Shown here piece after piece: positions 24,923 through 33,336 of a stretch of DNA of 37,383 nt. Numbering within the stretch: the first letter of the stretch is position 1; each line of letters starts with the position of its first letter. Made by a program: the position numbers and the translations under genes. The notes beneath the pieces are model-generated. The model did not search any database and was not told the origin of the DNA. It saw nothing but the letters and a program-made list of their open reading frames with translations. The DNA comes from JAXGXJ01 sp050943595 (GTDB lineage: Bacteria; Actinomycetota; Thermoleophilia; RBG-16-64-13): NCBI GenBank assembly GCA_050943595.1, contig JBMNPM010000015.1, forward strand, positions 1 through 37,383. The letters run 5' to 3'.

Positions 24923-25905
24923 GATCTCTCAACAGGCATTTGCGGACCCTCGCCGGCTGTCTCGGTGGAGGACTGGCGATGGCGGCCCTCGTCTTCGGCT
25001 CCGGGGCCGAAGCCCAGGCGGCTGTCCCCACGCTCACCAGGGCGGAGATAATCGCCCGTGCGGAGTCGGGCCTGGGCACGATGTACACCTGGGGCCGCGA
25101 AAGCTGGACACCGAATCTGGGTGGAGGCAGAGGACCCGATTGCTCCGGATACGTCCTGAAGTGTTGGGAGGCACCCAAGACCCTTCTCTACCAGGAGGAG
25201 GACGGCGAGAACGCCACCATCTCCCCCCGCTACACGACCTCCGAGTTCTACACGTGCTCGGGCCCCTGGTCGAGTCTCAGCAGCCGCTCGCAGCTGCGCC
25301 AAGGAGATGCACTGGTCAGACGCAGCGGCTCGTCCGGCCACGTAGTGCTCTATGCAGGTGGCGACGCCTGGAACGCACCAATCATCTATGAGGCACCGGG
25401 CACCGGCCAAGCCGTTCGCCGGACAAGTCGTTATCTGGGCAGCGACTACCTGCCGCGACGGCGTTATGCAGTCGTGAATAGCGGCATCATCCTCGACAAC
25501 CCCACTGCAAAGAGCACGGGTGGACAAGACGTGAGCGGCAACTGGACACGGTCGAGAAGCTCGAGCGGCTACTACGGCCACAACTACCAGGTCAGAGCCG
25601 CTACTACGGCCACAGCGTGGGCCAGGTGGACCCCCCGGCTGCCGACAACCGGCTACTACAACCTCTACCTGCGCTGGACGAGTGCCGCCAACCGTGCCTC
25701 CGGCGCCTTGGTAACCATCAACACTCCCGGCGGCCAGTACAAGCGGTACGTCAACCAACGGATCAACGGCGGGACCTGGTACCCCTTGGGCCGCTACCGT
25801 TTCAACGCAGGCTACGCCACCGGTTCGGGAAGTGTGAGTATTTGGGCGACCGGTGCCAATGGGTACGTCGTAGCCGACGCGGTCAGGTTCGTAGCCACAC
25901 AATAG
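24919..25905 (+). CDS. Secreted NlpC/P60-type hydrolase with golvesin-like C-terminal domain
   Basis: 328 aa from GTG 24919, behind AAGGAGG and overlapping the upstream stop by four bases. Residues 1-35 are a signal peptide (cleavage near AEAQA-AV). An NlpC/P60-like domain follows, with probable catalytic Cys75 (GPDCSGYV) and His141 (SGHVVLYAG) and a polar Glu158 nearby. From about 205 to the end the sequence (NWTRSRSSSGYYG, ATAWARWTPRLPTTGYYNLYLRW, YVVADAVRFV) matches golvesin-type carbohydrate- or wall-binding domains. It likely cleaves peptidoglycan peptides or a similar amide outside the cell. The region between Cys and His is longer than in typical family members, so the substrate may differ. 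Confidence 0.82.
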   Translation: MRSLNRHLRTLAGCLGGGLAMAALVFGSGAEAQAAVPTLTRAEIIARAESGLGTMYTWGRESWTPNLGGGRGPDCSGYVLKCWEAPKTLLYQEEDGENATISPRYTTSEFYTCSGPWSSLSSRSQLRQGDALVRRSGSSGHVVLYAGGDAWNAPIIYEAPGTGQAVRRTSRYLGSDYLPRRRYAVVNSGIILDNPTAKSTGGQDVSGNWTRSRSSSGYYGHNYQVRAATTATAWARWTPRLPTTGYYNLYLRWTSAANRASGALVTINTPGGQYKRYVNQRINGGTWYPLGRYRFNAGYATGSGSVSIWATGANGYVVADAVRFVATQ

Positions 25906-25945
25906 TGGCGGCGCGCGTCACCTACACCACCTGCCATTGATCACA

Positions 25946-25985
25946 GCGCCTGCCGGGCCCGCCACAAAGCGGGACCGGCAGGCGC
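25946..25985. terminator. Bidirectional terminator hairpin between convergent genes
   Basis: A 17-base arm (25946-25962) pairs with 25969-25985 with a single G-A mismatch and a CACAAA loop. It lies between the NlpC/P60 gene and convergent phoU. No clear T tract on either side. Confidence 0.65.
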
Positions 25986-26010
25986 CGGTAGACCAGCTCG
26001 TAAGTCCTAG

Positions 26011-26661
26011 TCAGCCCAGATGTTCGTCGTCTCCGGTGACGTAATAGCGGATACGTTCGCCCATATTGACGGCATGGTCACCGATACGCTCGAAGTAGCG
26101 ACCGACCATCACCAGGCTGATGACCGACGCAAGCAGATCCTCCCCCTTGAGTTCCATCAGGTCCCTGATCAGCCGAGCGTGGAGTTCGTCTAGAAGGTCG
26201 TCCTGGTGCGTGATCTCCTTCGCCAGCACCTCATCCTTCTTCGCCCACGCATCAATGGCCATCCCCATGAGCCGGCCGGCGGCCTCGCCCATCTCCACCA
26301 CCAGCGCACGCACCACCTTGGGTGCCGGCTGACGAAACTCATCGGACAGCGCCAGCTTGGCGATATTGTGGGCTAAGTCGCCGGCCCGCTCTAAATCATT
26401 CACGACCCGCAGTATGACCACGATCAGGCGCAGGTCGCTGGCGACCGGCGCCTGCTGCGCCAGCAGGATGAGGCAGCGCCTCTCAATATCTAGAAAGAGA
26501 GCGTCGATCTCATCATCACCATCGTAGGCCTTTTGAGCCAGCGCTTTGTCGCCCTCAATGAGGGCCGTAGTCGCCATCTGAGCGTAACGCTCAACCAGAG
26601 CGCCCATACGGACTATCTCTTGGTCGAGACTATCGAGTTCATTGTGAAAAGCATCGCGCAT
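26011..26661 (-). CDS. phoU: Phosphate transport system regulatory protein PhoU
   Basis: 216 aa, the usual PhoU length. It consists of two PhoU helical repeats: ELDSLDQEIVRMGALVERYAQMA begins the first, with EIDALFLDIERRCLILLAQQ, and the second contains VVRALVEMGEAAGRL-like helices ending in GDHAVNMGERIRYYVTG. It negatively links the Pst transporter to the PhoR kinase in the phosphate-starvation response and binds metals through acidic helices. It is the last gene of pstSCAB-phoU, 27 bases after pstB, so it is expected to share that operon's control. Confidence 0.95.
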   Translation of the reverse strand: MRDAFHNELDSLDQEIVRMGALVERYAQMATTALIEGDKALAQKAYDGDDEIDALFLDIERRCLILLAQQAPVASDLRLIVVILRVVNDLERAGDLAHNIAKLALSDEFRQPAPKVVRALVVEMGEAAGRLMGMAIDAWAKKDEVLAKEITHQDDLLDELHARLIRDLMELKGEDLLASVISLVMVGRYFERIGDHAVNMGERIRYYVTGDDEHLG

Positions 26662-26688
26662 CAGTGTGACTGTTCCTTTCGCAGGCGC

Positions 26689-27480
26689 TTAACCGAAGCG
26701 GCCGGAGACGTAATCTTCGGTCCGTTTGTCGCGCGGCTTAGTAAAGATAGTACTCGTCTCATCGAACTCTACTAGTATTCCCCACCGGGCCGACGTCTTC
26801 TCGTCGACTTCCGTGTAGAGAAAGGCGGTATGATCAGAGACCCGGGCAGCCTGCTGCATGTTGTGGGTAACAATGATGATGGAGTAGTCCCGCTTGAGTT
26901 CCTGCATCAAGTCCTCGATGCGGGTGGTGGCGATGGGGTCCAGAGCGGACGCCGGCTCGTCCATGAGAATAACCTCCGGCTCCACCGCTATCGCACGGGC
27001 GATACACAGTCTCTGTTGCTGCCCTCCGGATAGATCGAGAGCACTCTTCTTGAGCGAGCCCTTCACCTCGTCCCACAGGGCGGCCCCCCGGAGAGAGCGC
27101 TCTACCAACTCGTCCATATCGCCCTTGTAGCCGTTGATCTTAGCCCCAAAGGCGACATTGTCATAAATAGATTTCGGAAAGGGGTTGGGGCGCTGAAACA
27201 CCATCCCGATGCGCCGCCGCACCGTTACCGGGTCGACCGCAGGTGCGTAGATGTCCTCACCGTGGAAGAGCACTTCACCTTCCACCCGAGCTCCGGGTAT
27301 GAGCTCGTTCATGCGGTTGAAGCAGCGGATGAACGTGCTCTTCCCACAACCCGAAGGGCCGATTATAGCGGTGATGCAATACTGTTGGATCTCAAGGTTT
27401 ACCCCCTTGAGGGCTAAGCTGTTCCCATAGTAGACGCTCAGATCCTTGACGGTGAACACCGGAGCTGCGTTACGTGTCAT
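26689..27480 (-). CDS. pstB: Phosphate ABC transporter ATP-binding protein
   Basis: 263 aa. Walker A GPSGCGKST, the ABC signature LSGGQQQR and Walker B VILMDEPASALDP are all intact, with the H-loop His in IIVTHNMQQAARVSDHTAF. MVFQRPNPFPKSIYDNVAFG is the characteristic Q-loop region of PstB. Its ATG overlaps the pstA stop (ATGA). It energises high-affinity phosphate uptake at the cytoplasmic face of the PstAC channel. Confidence 0.97.
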   Translation of the reverse strand: MTRNAAPVFTVKDLSVYYGNSLALKGVNLEIQQYCITAIIGPSGCGKSTFIRCFNRMNELIPGARVEGEVLFHGEDIYAPAVDPVTVRRRIGMVFQRPNPFPKSIYDNVAFGAKINGYKGDMDELVERSLRGAALWDEVKGSLKKSALDLSGGQQQRLCIARAIAVEPEVILMDEPASALDPIATTRIEDLMQELKRDYSIIIVTHNMQQAARVSDHTAFLYTEVDEKTSARWGILVEFDETSTIFTKPRDKRTEDYVSGRFG

Positions 27481-28403
27481 TGAGTCAATCTGCTCCTTGA
27501 GGAGAATACGCGGGCCGCGATGGTGAAGACGAGAACGATGACCACCAACTCCAATGCTCCGGCCCAGGCCCGTGCTTGGGCTGCGTCGAACGGTTGCCCC
27601 GCCCCACTGTAGATGAGTAGGGTCAGGGAGGAGATGGGTTCGCCTACCAGCTTGGTCACCAGCTGTAGCGAGCCGAGCGCGGTCATTATCAACGGCGCAG
27701 TCTCACCCGCCGCGCGGGCGACAGCGAGCATGGCGCCTGTGGTCAAGCCCGGAGCCGCCGACGGCAAGATGACCTTAGTGATCGTCTGCCATTTCGCCGC
27801 CCCTAACCCGTAACTGGCGTCCTTGAGCTCTTGGGGTACCAACTTCAGCATCTCCTCACTCGAACGAACGACGATGGGCATCATGATCAAAGCCAGAGAT
27901 GCTGCACCCATCAGCGCACCGTATTTGAACTTCACCACCAGAGCCGTATAGACGAACACCCCCACGAAGATCGAAGGTACGCCGGTCATTACGTCCGAGA
28001 AGAAGCGGATGAGTTTCGCCAGCCAGTTGCCCTTACCGTACTCAACCAAGTACACAGCAGCGAGGATCCCCAGGGGGATGGAGACAACCCCGGCCAGCGC
28101 CACCATGATGGCGGTGCCGATGAGGCCGTTGAGGAAACCTCCGCCCTCCCTCATCATGCTGAACGGTACCGACTGACTCAGGAATTCCCAGCTCATGGCC
28201 GAGCCGCCCCTGTGCACCAGTTCCACGAGAACCCACACCACAGGAATCAGCGTGAGGACCACAGATGCGACGATAAGAAAGGTGCAGCTACGATTCCGCC
28301 ACACTCTCAACGATGCCGGCCGCACTCCCGCCAGACTCGTACCCGACGCGACGCGAGTGCCGCCCCACCGATCGGTCACGGCCGTGGACTGGACGTCCGT
28401 CAT
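27477..28403 (-). CDS. pstA: Phosphate ABC transporter permease PstA
   Basis: 308 aa if started at ATG 28403, which has an AGGGGGG site eight bases upstream; ATG 28424, overlapping the pstC stop, is the alternative (315 aa). A hydrophobic helix at about 35-57 (CTFLIVASVVLTLIPVVW) is followed by at least five more membrane segments. The segment GVPSIFVGVFVYTALV and the cytoplasmic loop QELKDASYGLGAAKWQTITKVILPSAAPGL (EAA-type, contacts PstB) identify PstA. It forms the inner-membrane channel with PstC. Confidence 0.93.
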   Translation of the reverse strand: MTDVQSTAVTDRWGGTRVASGTSLAGVRPASLRVWRNRSCTFLIVASVVLTLIPVVWVLVELVHRGGSAMSWEFLSQSVPFSMMREGGGFLNGLIGTAIMVALAGVVSIPLGILAAVYLVEYGKGNWLAKLIRFFSDVMTGVPSIFVGVFVYTALVVKFKYGALMGAASLALIMMPIVVRSSEEMLKLVPQELKDASYGLGAAKWQTITKVILPSAAPGLTTGAMLAVARAAGETAPLIMTALGSLQLVTKLVGEPISSLTLLIYSGAGQPFDAAQARAWAGALELVVIVLVFTIAARVFSSRSRLTQ

Positions 28404-28420
28404 TGAAGCCACCCCCCTGC

Positions 28421-29311
28421 TCATGCCTGGTTAAAACGCCACACGATGGCGCGGGCGACCATGTTGACTACGATGGTGATGGCAAAGAGGACGACTCCGG
28501 CGCCTACCAAAGCGCTGATCTGCATGCCGGTTGCCTCACCCCATCCGTTTGCGATAAGACCGGCGATAGAACCGCCCGCCTTGAAAATGGAAGCATTGAT
28601 AACCGGACTCGAACCGATCAGCAGCGCCACCACGATGGTCTCTCCCAAGGCGCGCCCCAGACCGAGCATCGTCGCGCCAATAACACCGGCCCGACTCCGC
28701 GGAAGAACGGCCGCCTTGATCATCTCCCAACGAGTAGCACCCAAAGCATAGGCTGCGTGCCGGTCTGCAGACGGCACCGACCGGAAGATCTCCCTCGTGA
28801 GCGAAGTGATGATGGGTGTGATCATTATGGAGAGAATGATCCCTGCCGCGAAGTAGGACAATCCCGCCGACGGGCCTGAGAATATTGGTATGAAGCCGAG
28901 ATGCTTCGACAGGAATTCACTTATCGGGCGCAGCAGATAGGGCAACACCACCAACACGCCCCAAAGCCCGTATACCACGCTGGGCACCGCGGCAAGCAGG
29001 TCCACCGCGTATTCGATGGGAGCACGGAGCCACTTGGGTGCATATTCTGTCAAAAACAGAGCCACACCAATGCTCATGGGTACAGCCAGAATCAGCGCGA
29101 TGACGGACGTGACGATCGTTCCGTAGATGAAAGGCAGGATCTGGTAGGAGCCCTGGGCGGGGTGCCAGTCGCTGCCCGTGATAAAGGAGATGCCCTCCGC
29201 CTGAAACACCGGGAGTGCCGTGCGCGTCGTGGAGATGACCATGTAGGCGAGAGCCATCAGCACGAGAGTGCCGGACACGCCGGCGAGGACGGCAAAAAGG
29301 GGGTCGGCCAT
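28421..29311 (-). CDS. pstC: Phosphate ABC transporter permease PstC
   Basis: 296 aa from ATG 29311, with an AAGGGGG site at normal distance; the frame is open back to ATG 29407 inside pstS, but that codon has no clear ribosome site. About six membrane helices are visible. AAVPSVVYGLWGVLVVLPYL and the EAA-like loop HAAYALGATRWEMIKAAVLPRSRAGV are typical of PstC. The stop overlaps or nearly abuts pstA. The proposed start codon and its Shine-Dalgarno both lie inside a terminator-like hairpin, which may reduce its expression relative to pstS. Confidence 0.92.
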   Translation of the reverse strand: MADPLFAVLAGVSGTLVLMALAYMVISTTRTALPVFQAEGISFITGSDWHPAQGSYQILPFIYGTIVTSVIALILAVPMSIGVALFLTEYAPKWLRAPIEYAVDLLAAVPSVVYGLWGVLVVLPYLLRPISEFLSKHLGFIPIFSGPSAGLSYFAAGIILSIMITPIITSLTREIFRSVPSADRHAAYALGATRWEMIKAAVLPRSRAGVIGATMLGLGRALGETIVVALLIGSSPVINASIFKAGGSIAGLIANGWGEATGMQISALVGAGVVLFAITIVVNMVARAIVWRFNQA

Positions 29312-29326
29312 ACGGCCGACCCCCTT
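29294..29326 (-). terminator. Terminator-like hairpin between pstS and pstC that encloses the pstC start
   Basis: On the minus strand AAGGGGGTCGGCC pairs perfectly (13 bp) with GGCCGACCCCCTT around a GTAT loop; the run of five T overlaps and extends the last stem bases. It begins about 44 bases after the pstS stop. The loop carries the ATG of pstC (29311) and the first arm its Shine-Dalgarno. It could act as a partial terminator, a translation block or both. Confidence 0.8.
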
Positions 29327-29369
29327 CCGCTTCCAGGCGACCGGGAGAGGAGCGCTGGAGGGGGAGCTG

Positions 29370-30533
29370 CTAGAAGCCAATCGAATCCACCTTCTTGAGA
29401 ACCTCATCCTTCAGCGTGGGAGGCAGAGGAGCATAGCCCAGCTCCTCGGCGATGGCGGTACCTTCGTCATCGAGACTCCAGGTGAGCCAAGCCTTCAGTG
29501 CCTCAGCCCTGGCGGCATCCGGCATCGTGTCGTATGCCAGGATGTAGGTGCTGGTCACGATCGGGTAGGCCTGCGGACTCGCACTGTCAGTCACCAGCGG
29601 CAGCAGGTTCATGTCGTCGGGAATGCTGATACCTTCAGCCGCAGCGGAAGTGCTTTCAAGGCTGGGCGCCACGAAGCTGCCGGCCTTATTCTTGATTGCA
29701 GCCATGGTCATATCGTTCTGCGTCGCGTAGGCGAGTTCAACGTAGCCGATGGCCCCTTCGGTTTGCTTAACGACGGCGGCTACACCATCGTTGCCCTTGC
29801 CACCGACACCGCCGGCCCACTTGACATCTTTACCCGCTCCCGGACCAGCCTTCCAATCAGCGTTTACGCTCGCCAGATAGCTGGTGAACCCGTTGGTGGT
29901 GCCTGACGAGTCAGAGCGGTGGACAGTCTGGATGGTCTTGTTGGGCAGCGTCGCTTCCGGGTTGAGCGCCTTGATGGCGGCGTCATCCCACATGGTGACT
30001 TTACCCAGGAAGATGTTGGCCAACGTATCAGAATCCAGTTTGAGTTGCTCTACGCCGGGCAGATTGTAAGCCACGACGATAGCCCCGAAGACGGTGGGGA
30101 TGTGGAGCATTTTGGCGCCCGAGCGGGCAGTCTCTGCAGCCGTGAGCTCTTCAGCCGTCATGAAGGCGTCAGAAGCGCCGAAATCTACCGTCTGCTGGGT
30201 CAACTGCTGGATACCAGCCCCAGAGCCGACACCCTGGTAGTTGATCTTGACACCGGGGTTGGCACTCTGGAACGCCCCGATCCACTCCACGTAGAGCGGC
30301 TGCGGGAACGTCGCGCCTGCACCGTTGAGATCGGCTTTGAGATCTACACTCGTGGTCGTCCCTTCCGCTTCGGTGCTCGAGGTGACCGCTCCGTCCACCG
30401 TAGTGTTACTGGTATCACTGCTCTCCGTCGTGCTGTCGCCACAGCCGGTCGCAAAGGCCCCAACAGCTGCGATTGTCACGAGCGCGATCACCACAGCGGC
30501 GAGCAGGCTCGTGAGTCTCGTACGCTTGATCAT
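29370..30533 (-). CDS. pstS: Phosphate-binding lipoprotein PstS
   Basis: 387 aa from ATG 30533, better placed behind GAGAGG than ATG 30554 (394 aa). A signal peptide ends in a lipobox (FATGC), so the protein is probably a lipoprotein facing outside. A Thr/Ser-rich linker follows. The mature domain has ADLNGAGATFPQPLYVEWIGAF, the phosphate-binding strand GVGSGAGIQQLTQQTVDFGASDAFM, and HRSDSSGTTNGFTSYL, all signatures of PstS. It captures phosphate for PstCAB and is the first gene of the operon, divergent from phoB with a candidate PHO box in between. Confidence 0.95.
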   Translation of the reverse strand: MIKRTRLTSLLAAVVIALVTIAAVGAFATGCGDSTTESSDTSNTTVDGAVTSSTEAEGTTTSVDLKADLNGAGATFPQPLYVEWIGAFQSANPGVKINYQGVGSGAGIQQLTQQTVDFGASDAFMTAEELTAAETARSGAKMLHIPTVFGAIVVAYNLPGVEQLKLDSDTLANIFLGKVTMWDDAAIKALNPEATLPNKTIQTVHRSDSSGTTNGFTSYLASVNADWKAGPGAGKDVKWAGGVGGKGNDGVAAVVKQTEGAIGYVELAYATQNDMTMAAIKNKAGSFVAPSLESTSAAAEGISIPDDMNLLPLVTDSASPQAYPIVTSTYILAYDTMPDAARAEALKAWLTWSLDDEGTAIAEELGYAPLPPTLKDEVLKKVDSIGF

Positions 30534-30615
30534 CCTTGTCTTCCTCTCTTTCATCTTCCGCTTGACGTTCTCTTGTCATACGCTTAGCAGGCTAGCAGTG
30601 CTCCTTGGCGCCCGT

Positions 30616-30648
30616 GTTAACATTCCGTTGCCGGGAGGTTAATCTTCT
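30616..30648. promoter_or_regulatory. Candidate PHO box (three 11-nt direct repeat units)
   Basis: Three consecutive 11-base units begin with GTT: GTTAACATTCC, GTTGCCGGGAG and GTTAATCTTCT (30616, 30627, 30638). PhoB/PhoP-type regulators are known to bind tandem 11-nt repeats, with GTTCA-like units in actinobacteria. It lies between divergent pstS and phoB, about 80 bases from each start, so could serve both. Units one and three are much more alike than unit two. Confidence 0.45.
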
Positions 30649-30694
30649 GGAAAGGTGGAGGAATCGCAGGCACACCGCGTTCAGCGTGAGACAT

Positions 30695-30730
30695 ATGGAG
30701 GGCGAGTGACTGATGGAGGATGAGTGACTG
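30695..30730 (+). repeat. phoB: 18-nt tandem duplication of the phoB ribosome-binding and start region
   Basis: ATGGAGGGCGAGTGACTG (30695-30712) is followed directly by ATGGAGGATGAGTGACTG (30713-30730), differing at two positions. Each copy has GGAGG and a GTG. The second GTG (30724) opens phoB; the first (30706) opens a five-codon frame whose TGA (30721-30723) ends right before the phoB GTG. Confidence 0.85.
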
Positions 30731-31437
30731 AGGCCAAATGCAGACGCATCCTGCTGGTGGAGGACGATGCTACCATCTCCGATCTCCTCGCCTACAACCT
30801 CCGGCGAGCGGGATACGAGGTACTCCAGGAGAACAACGGCCGCGCCGGGCTGGAAGCCGCCCTTACCCAGAACGTCGATCTGGTCCTCATGGACCTGATG
30901 CTGCCCGGTTTGGACGGCATGACGATCAGCAGGGAGATCGTCCGCCGCAGACCCAGTCTCCCCATCATAATGCTCACCGCCCGCGGCGAGCGCGAGGCCG
31001 TTCTAGAAGGCTTCGCCCACGGAGCCGACGATTACATCACCAAGCCTTTCGATCTGGACGTTCTCCTGGCGCGGATCGAGGCGCGTCTACGCCGAGCCCC
31101 GAGCGGGATAGCCGTAGTGGGAGGCCCCGCTGAAGGAGGTACCCTCGGTACCGGAGACCTGGTGCTCGACCGAGATGCCCACGTCGTGCGCGCACCAGGC
31201 GGGGAGGAGGCACTCAGCCCTAAAGAGCATGATCTTCTGGAGCTGCTTCTCTCTCAACCCGGCCACATATTCTCCCGGGAGGAGATTATGGAGCACGTAT
31301 GGCACCAACGCTATACGCCGGCATCCCGCACCCTGGACGTGCACGTCCGCCGTCTGCGGACCAAGCTGGGCAAGATCGGTGCGGGCGTAGAGCTACAGAC
31401 CATCCGCGGCGTTGGTTACCGGCTTACCCCCGTCTAG
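30724..31437 (+). CDS. phoB: PhoB-type response regulator
   Basis: 237 aa, GTG start with GGAGGA shortly upstream. Receiver domain at about 8-120: acidic pocket Glu13-Asp14-Asp15, phospho-acceptor Asp57 (LVLMDLMLPG), Thr85 and Lys107 (ITKPF). A winged-helix OmpR/PhoB DNA-binding domain follows (about 140-235), with LSPKEHDLLELLLSQPG, REEIMEHVWH, the recognition helix SRTLDVHVRRLRTKLG, and the closing TIRGVGYRL. Divergent from pstS and followed by a PhoR-like kinase, it most likely controls the phosphate regulon. OmpR-family regulators are alike, so the name rests on context. Confidence 0.88.
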   Translation: MTEAKCRRILLVEDDATISDLLAYNLRRAGYEVLQENNGRAGLEAALTQNVDLVLMDLMLPGLDGMTISREIVRRRPSLPIIMLTARGEREAVLEGFAHGADDYITKPFDLDVLLARIEARLRRAPSGIAVVGGPAEGGTLGTGDLVLDRDAHVVRAPGGEEALSPKEHDLLELLLSQPGHIFSREEIMEHVWHQRYTPASRTLDVHVRRLRTKLGKIGAGVELQTIRGVGYRLTPV

Positions 31438-31448
31438 CCGACCCCGCC

Positions 31449-33245
31449 ATGCGCCTCCGCACCAAGCTTCCCCTCTCCTTCATCCTCGCCACCTTGGTGT
31501 TTGCAGGCATCGTGGCCCTGGCGGCCGCCCTCGTCCTGCGCAGCGTCTACTTGGACCGCCTGGAAGACGACATGTCCCGTCAGGCCCGCCAGTTCGCCGC
31601 CGTCCTGGAGGATGAGGCCCTACGTTCGGCCGATCCCACTCCGCAGGACCTCCAGTTGCAGGACCTCCAGTCCCTGACGAATAGGGCCGGCAATGCCGGC
31701 CGGTTGCGTCTCACCGTTATCGCCCGCGACGGGTCGGTCCTCGCCGACTCCGAAGTCGATCCCACCACGCTCGACAACCACGCACGGCGCCCAGAGGTTA
31801 ACCAAGCCCTAGCGGGAAACGAAGGGCGGGCCCGGCGAGAGTCGGTCACCCTGGACCAGCTGCAGATATACGTAGCAGTCCCGCTACCAGCCGGGGAAAC
31901 CGCCTGGTCGCAAGGGGTAGTCCGGGCCGCACAACCGGCCGACCGCATCGATTCCATAGTGGCGGCCTCCTGGGAGGTGCCCCTGATCGTGTGGGCCATC
32001 TTGTTGCTACCCATCTTCCTGCTCTCTCTCGTACTCACGCGGTCGCTCACCACCCCGGTGGAGCGGCTGCGTCAGATGACCAGACGCATGGCCTCCGGTG
32101 ACCTTGCCTATCGTACCGGCATACGCAGAAAAGACGAGCTCGGAGAATTAGCGAACTCACTCAACGCCATGGCCGAGGAGTTGGAGAAACAGGTGGCACA
32201 ATCGATCGCCGAAAAAGAGCGGTCCACCCAGATGTTGAGTGCCCTGAGCGACGGTGTCATCGTGCTGGATGACGTCGGCCGCTTCATGAGCGGCAACCCG
32301 GCCGCCGAGCGCATCCTGAGAGCGGATCTTCAAGATCTGGAGGGGAATTTCTTGGTCCAGGCGGCCCGCTGGTTCCCCGATCGCATGCTTGCGCAGAAGG
32401 CGAGAGAGGCCGGCGGACCGGTGACCGAGGTAGTAGAACTTGCCGGCCAGAGATACCTCGCCGTGGAGATCATCCCTCTCCATGCGGCCGAACACGAGCG
32501 GGGACAGACACTTTTCGTAATCAGAGACGAGACGGCCCGGCTGACTACGGAGCGGATGCGCCGCGATTTCGTCACCAACGTCTCTCACGAACTCAAGACG
32601 CCCCTGGCCAGCCTGTCACTGCTCGCGAAGACGCTCGAATACGCCGTCCGGGAAGATCCCAAGCAGGCCAGGGCCTTCGTTGAACGACTGTCGGCCGAGA
32701 TAGGACGTCTAACCGAACTCACCAACGACCTCCTCACCCTTTCGCGCCTAGAGGAACGCGGCGCTGCATACGATTTCTGCAACATCGGCCTGGACGGCTT
32801 GGTGGAGGAGACGGCTGCAGAATCGAGACCCCAGGCCGATGCCAAGAACCAAGAACTGTCCGTGGACGTCACTCCGGGCGTCGTAGTCATGGGAAATGAC
32901 ACGGCCCTACGCACCCTAGTGCGCAACCTGCTCGAGAACGCCATCCGCTATACAGAACCCGCCGGACACATCGCCGTTACCCTCCGGACCGAGCCAACCG
33001 CCGACAACCGGCAGTGGGCCGTCATCACCGTGCGGGATGACGGCATAGGTATCCCTGTAGCCGAGCAGCGAAGGATATTCGAGCGCTTCTACCGGGTCGA
33101 CAAAGCCCGGTCGCGAGCGACAGGGGGTAGTGGACTCGGCCTCAGTATCGTCCGTCACATCGCCGAACGGCACGGCGGGCGTGTGAGCGTGGTCAGTGCC
33201 GTGGGTTCAGGATCAACCTTCACAGTACGCATCCCAGCCCTCTAG
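31449..33245 (+). CDS. phoR: PhoR-type sensor histidine kinase
   Basis: 598 aa from ATG 31449, 11 bases after the phoB stop; the open frame extends upstream inside phoB but the transmembrane N-terminus begins here. Two membrane helices (about 9-31 and 176-197) flank an extracytoplasmic domain. A HAMP domain (about 198-250), a PAS domain (about 260-360), a HisKA domain with phospho-acceptor His380 in FVTNVSHELKTP, and a HATPase domain with NLLENAIRY, DDGIGIP and GGSGLGLSI follow. It has no evident Shine-Dalgarno and probably depends on phoB translation. It should phosphorylate the adjacent regulator, with PhoU and Pst as likely inputs. Confidence 0.9.
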   Translation: MRLRTKLPLSFILATLVFAGIVALAAALVLRSVYLDRLEDDMSRQARQFAAVLEDEALRSADPTPQDLQLQDLQSLTNRAGNAGRLRLTVIARDGSVLADSEVDPTTLDNHARRPEVNQALAGNEGRARRESVTLDQLQIYVAVPLPAGETAWSQGVVRAAQPADRIDSIVAASWEVPLIVWAILLLPIFLLSLVLTRSLTTPVERLRQMTRRMASGDLAYRTGIRRKDELGELANSLNAMAEELEKQVAQSIAEKERSTQMLSALSDGVIVLDDVGRFMSGNPAAERILRADLQDLEGNFLVQAARWFPDRMLAQKAREAGGPVTEVVELAGQRYLAVEIIPLHAAEHERGQTLFVIRDETARLTTERMRRDFVTNVSHELKTPLASLSLLAKTLEYAVREDPKQARAFVERLSAEIGRLTELTNDLLTLSRLEERGAAYDFCNIGLDGLVEETAAESRPQADAKNQELSVDVTPGVVVMGNDTALRTLVRNLLENAIRYTEPAGHIAVTLRTEPTADNRQWAVITVRDDGIGIPVAEQRRIFERFYRVDKARSRATGGSGLGLSIVRHIAERHGGRVSVVSAVGSGSTFTVRIPAL

Positions 33246-33336
33246 ACGAGCATGTATGTACCCCCAGCGGCCTCCTAGACGGCCCGACCCAAGTAGATAC
33301 CGACCAGAGCGCATGCCCCTTCCGGTTTAGATCGGA

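Noticed and set aside
31299..31448. Upstream extension of the phoR frame into phoB
   Set aside because: It overlaps the phoB DNA-binding domain in another frame; the membrane helix expected at the kinase N-terminus begins only after ATG 31449.
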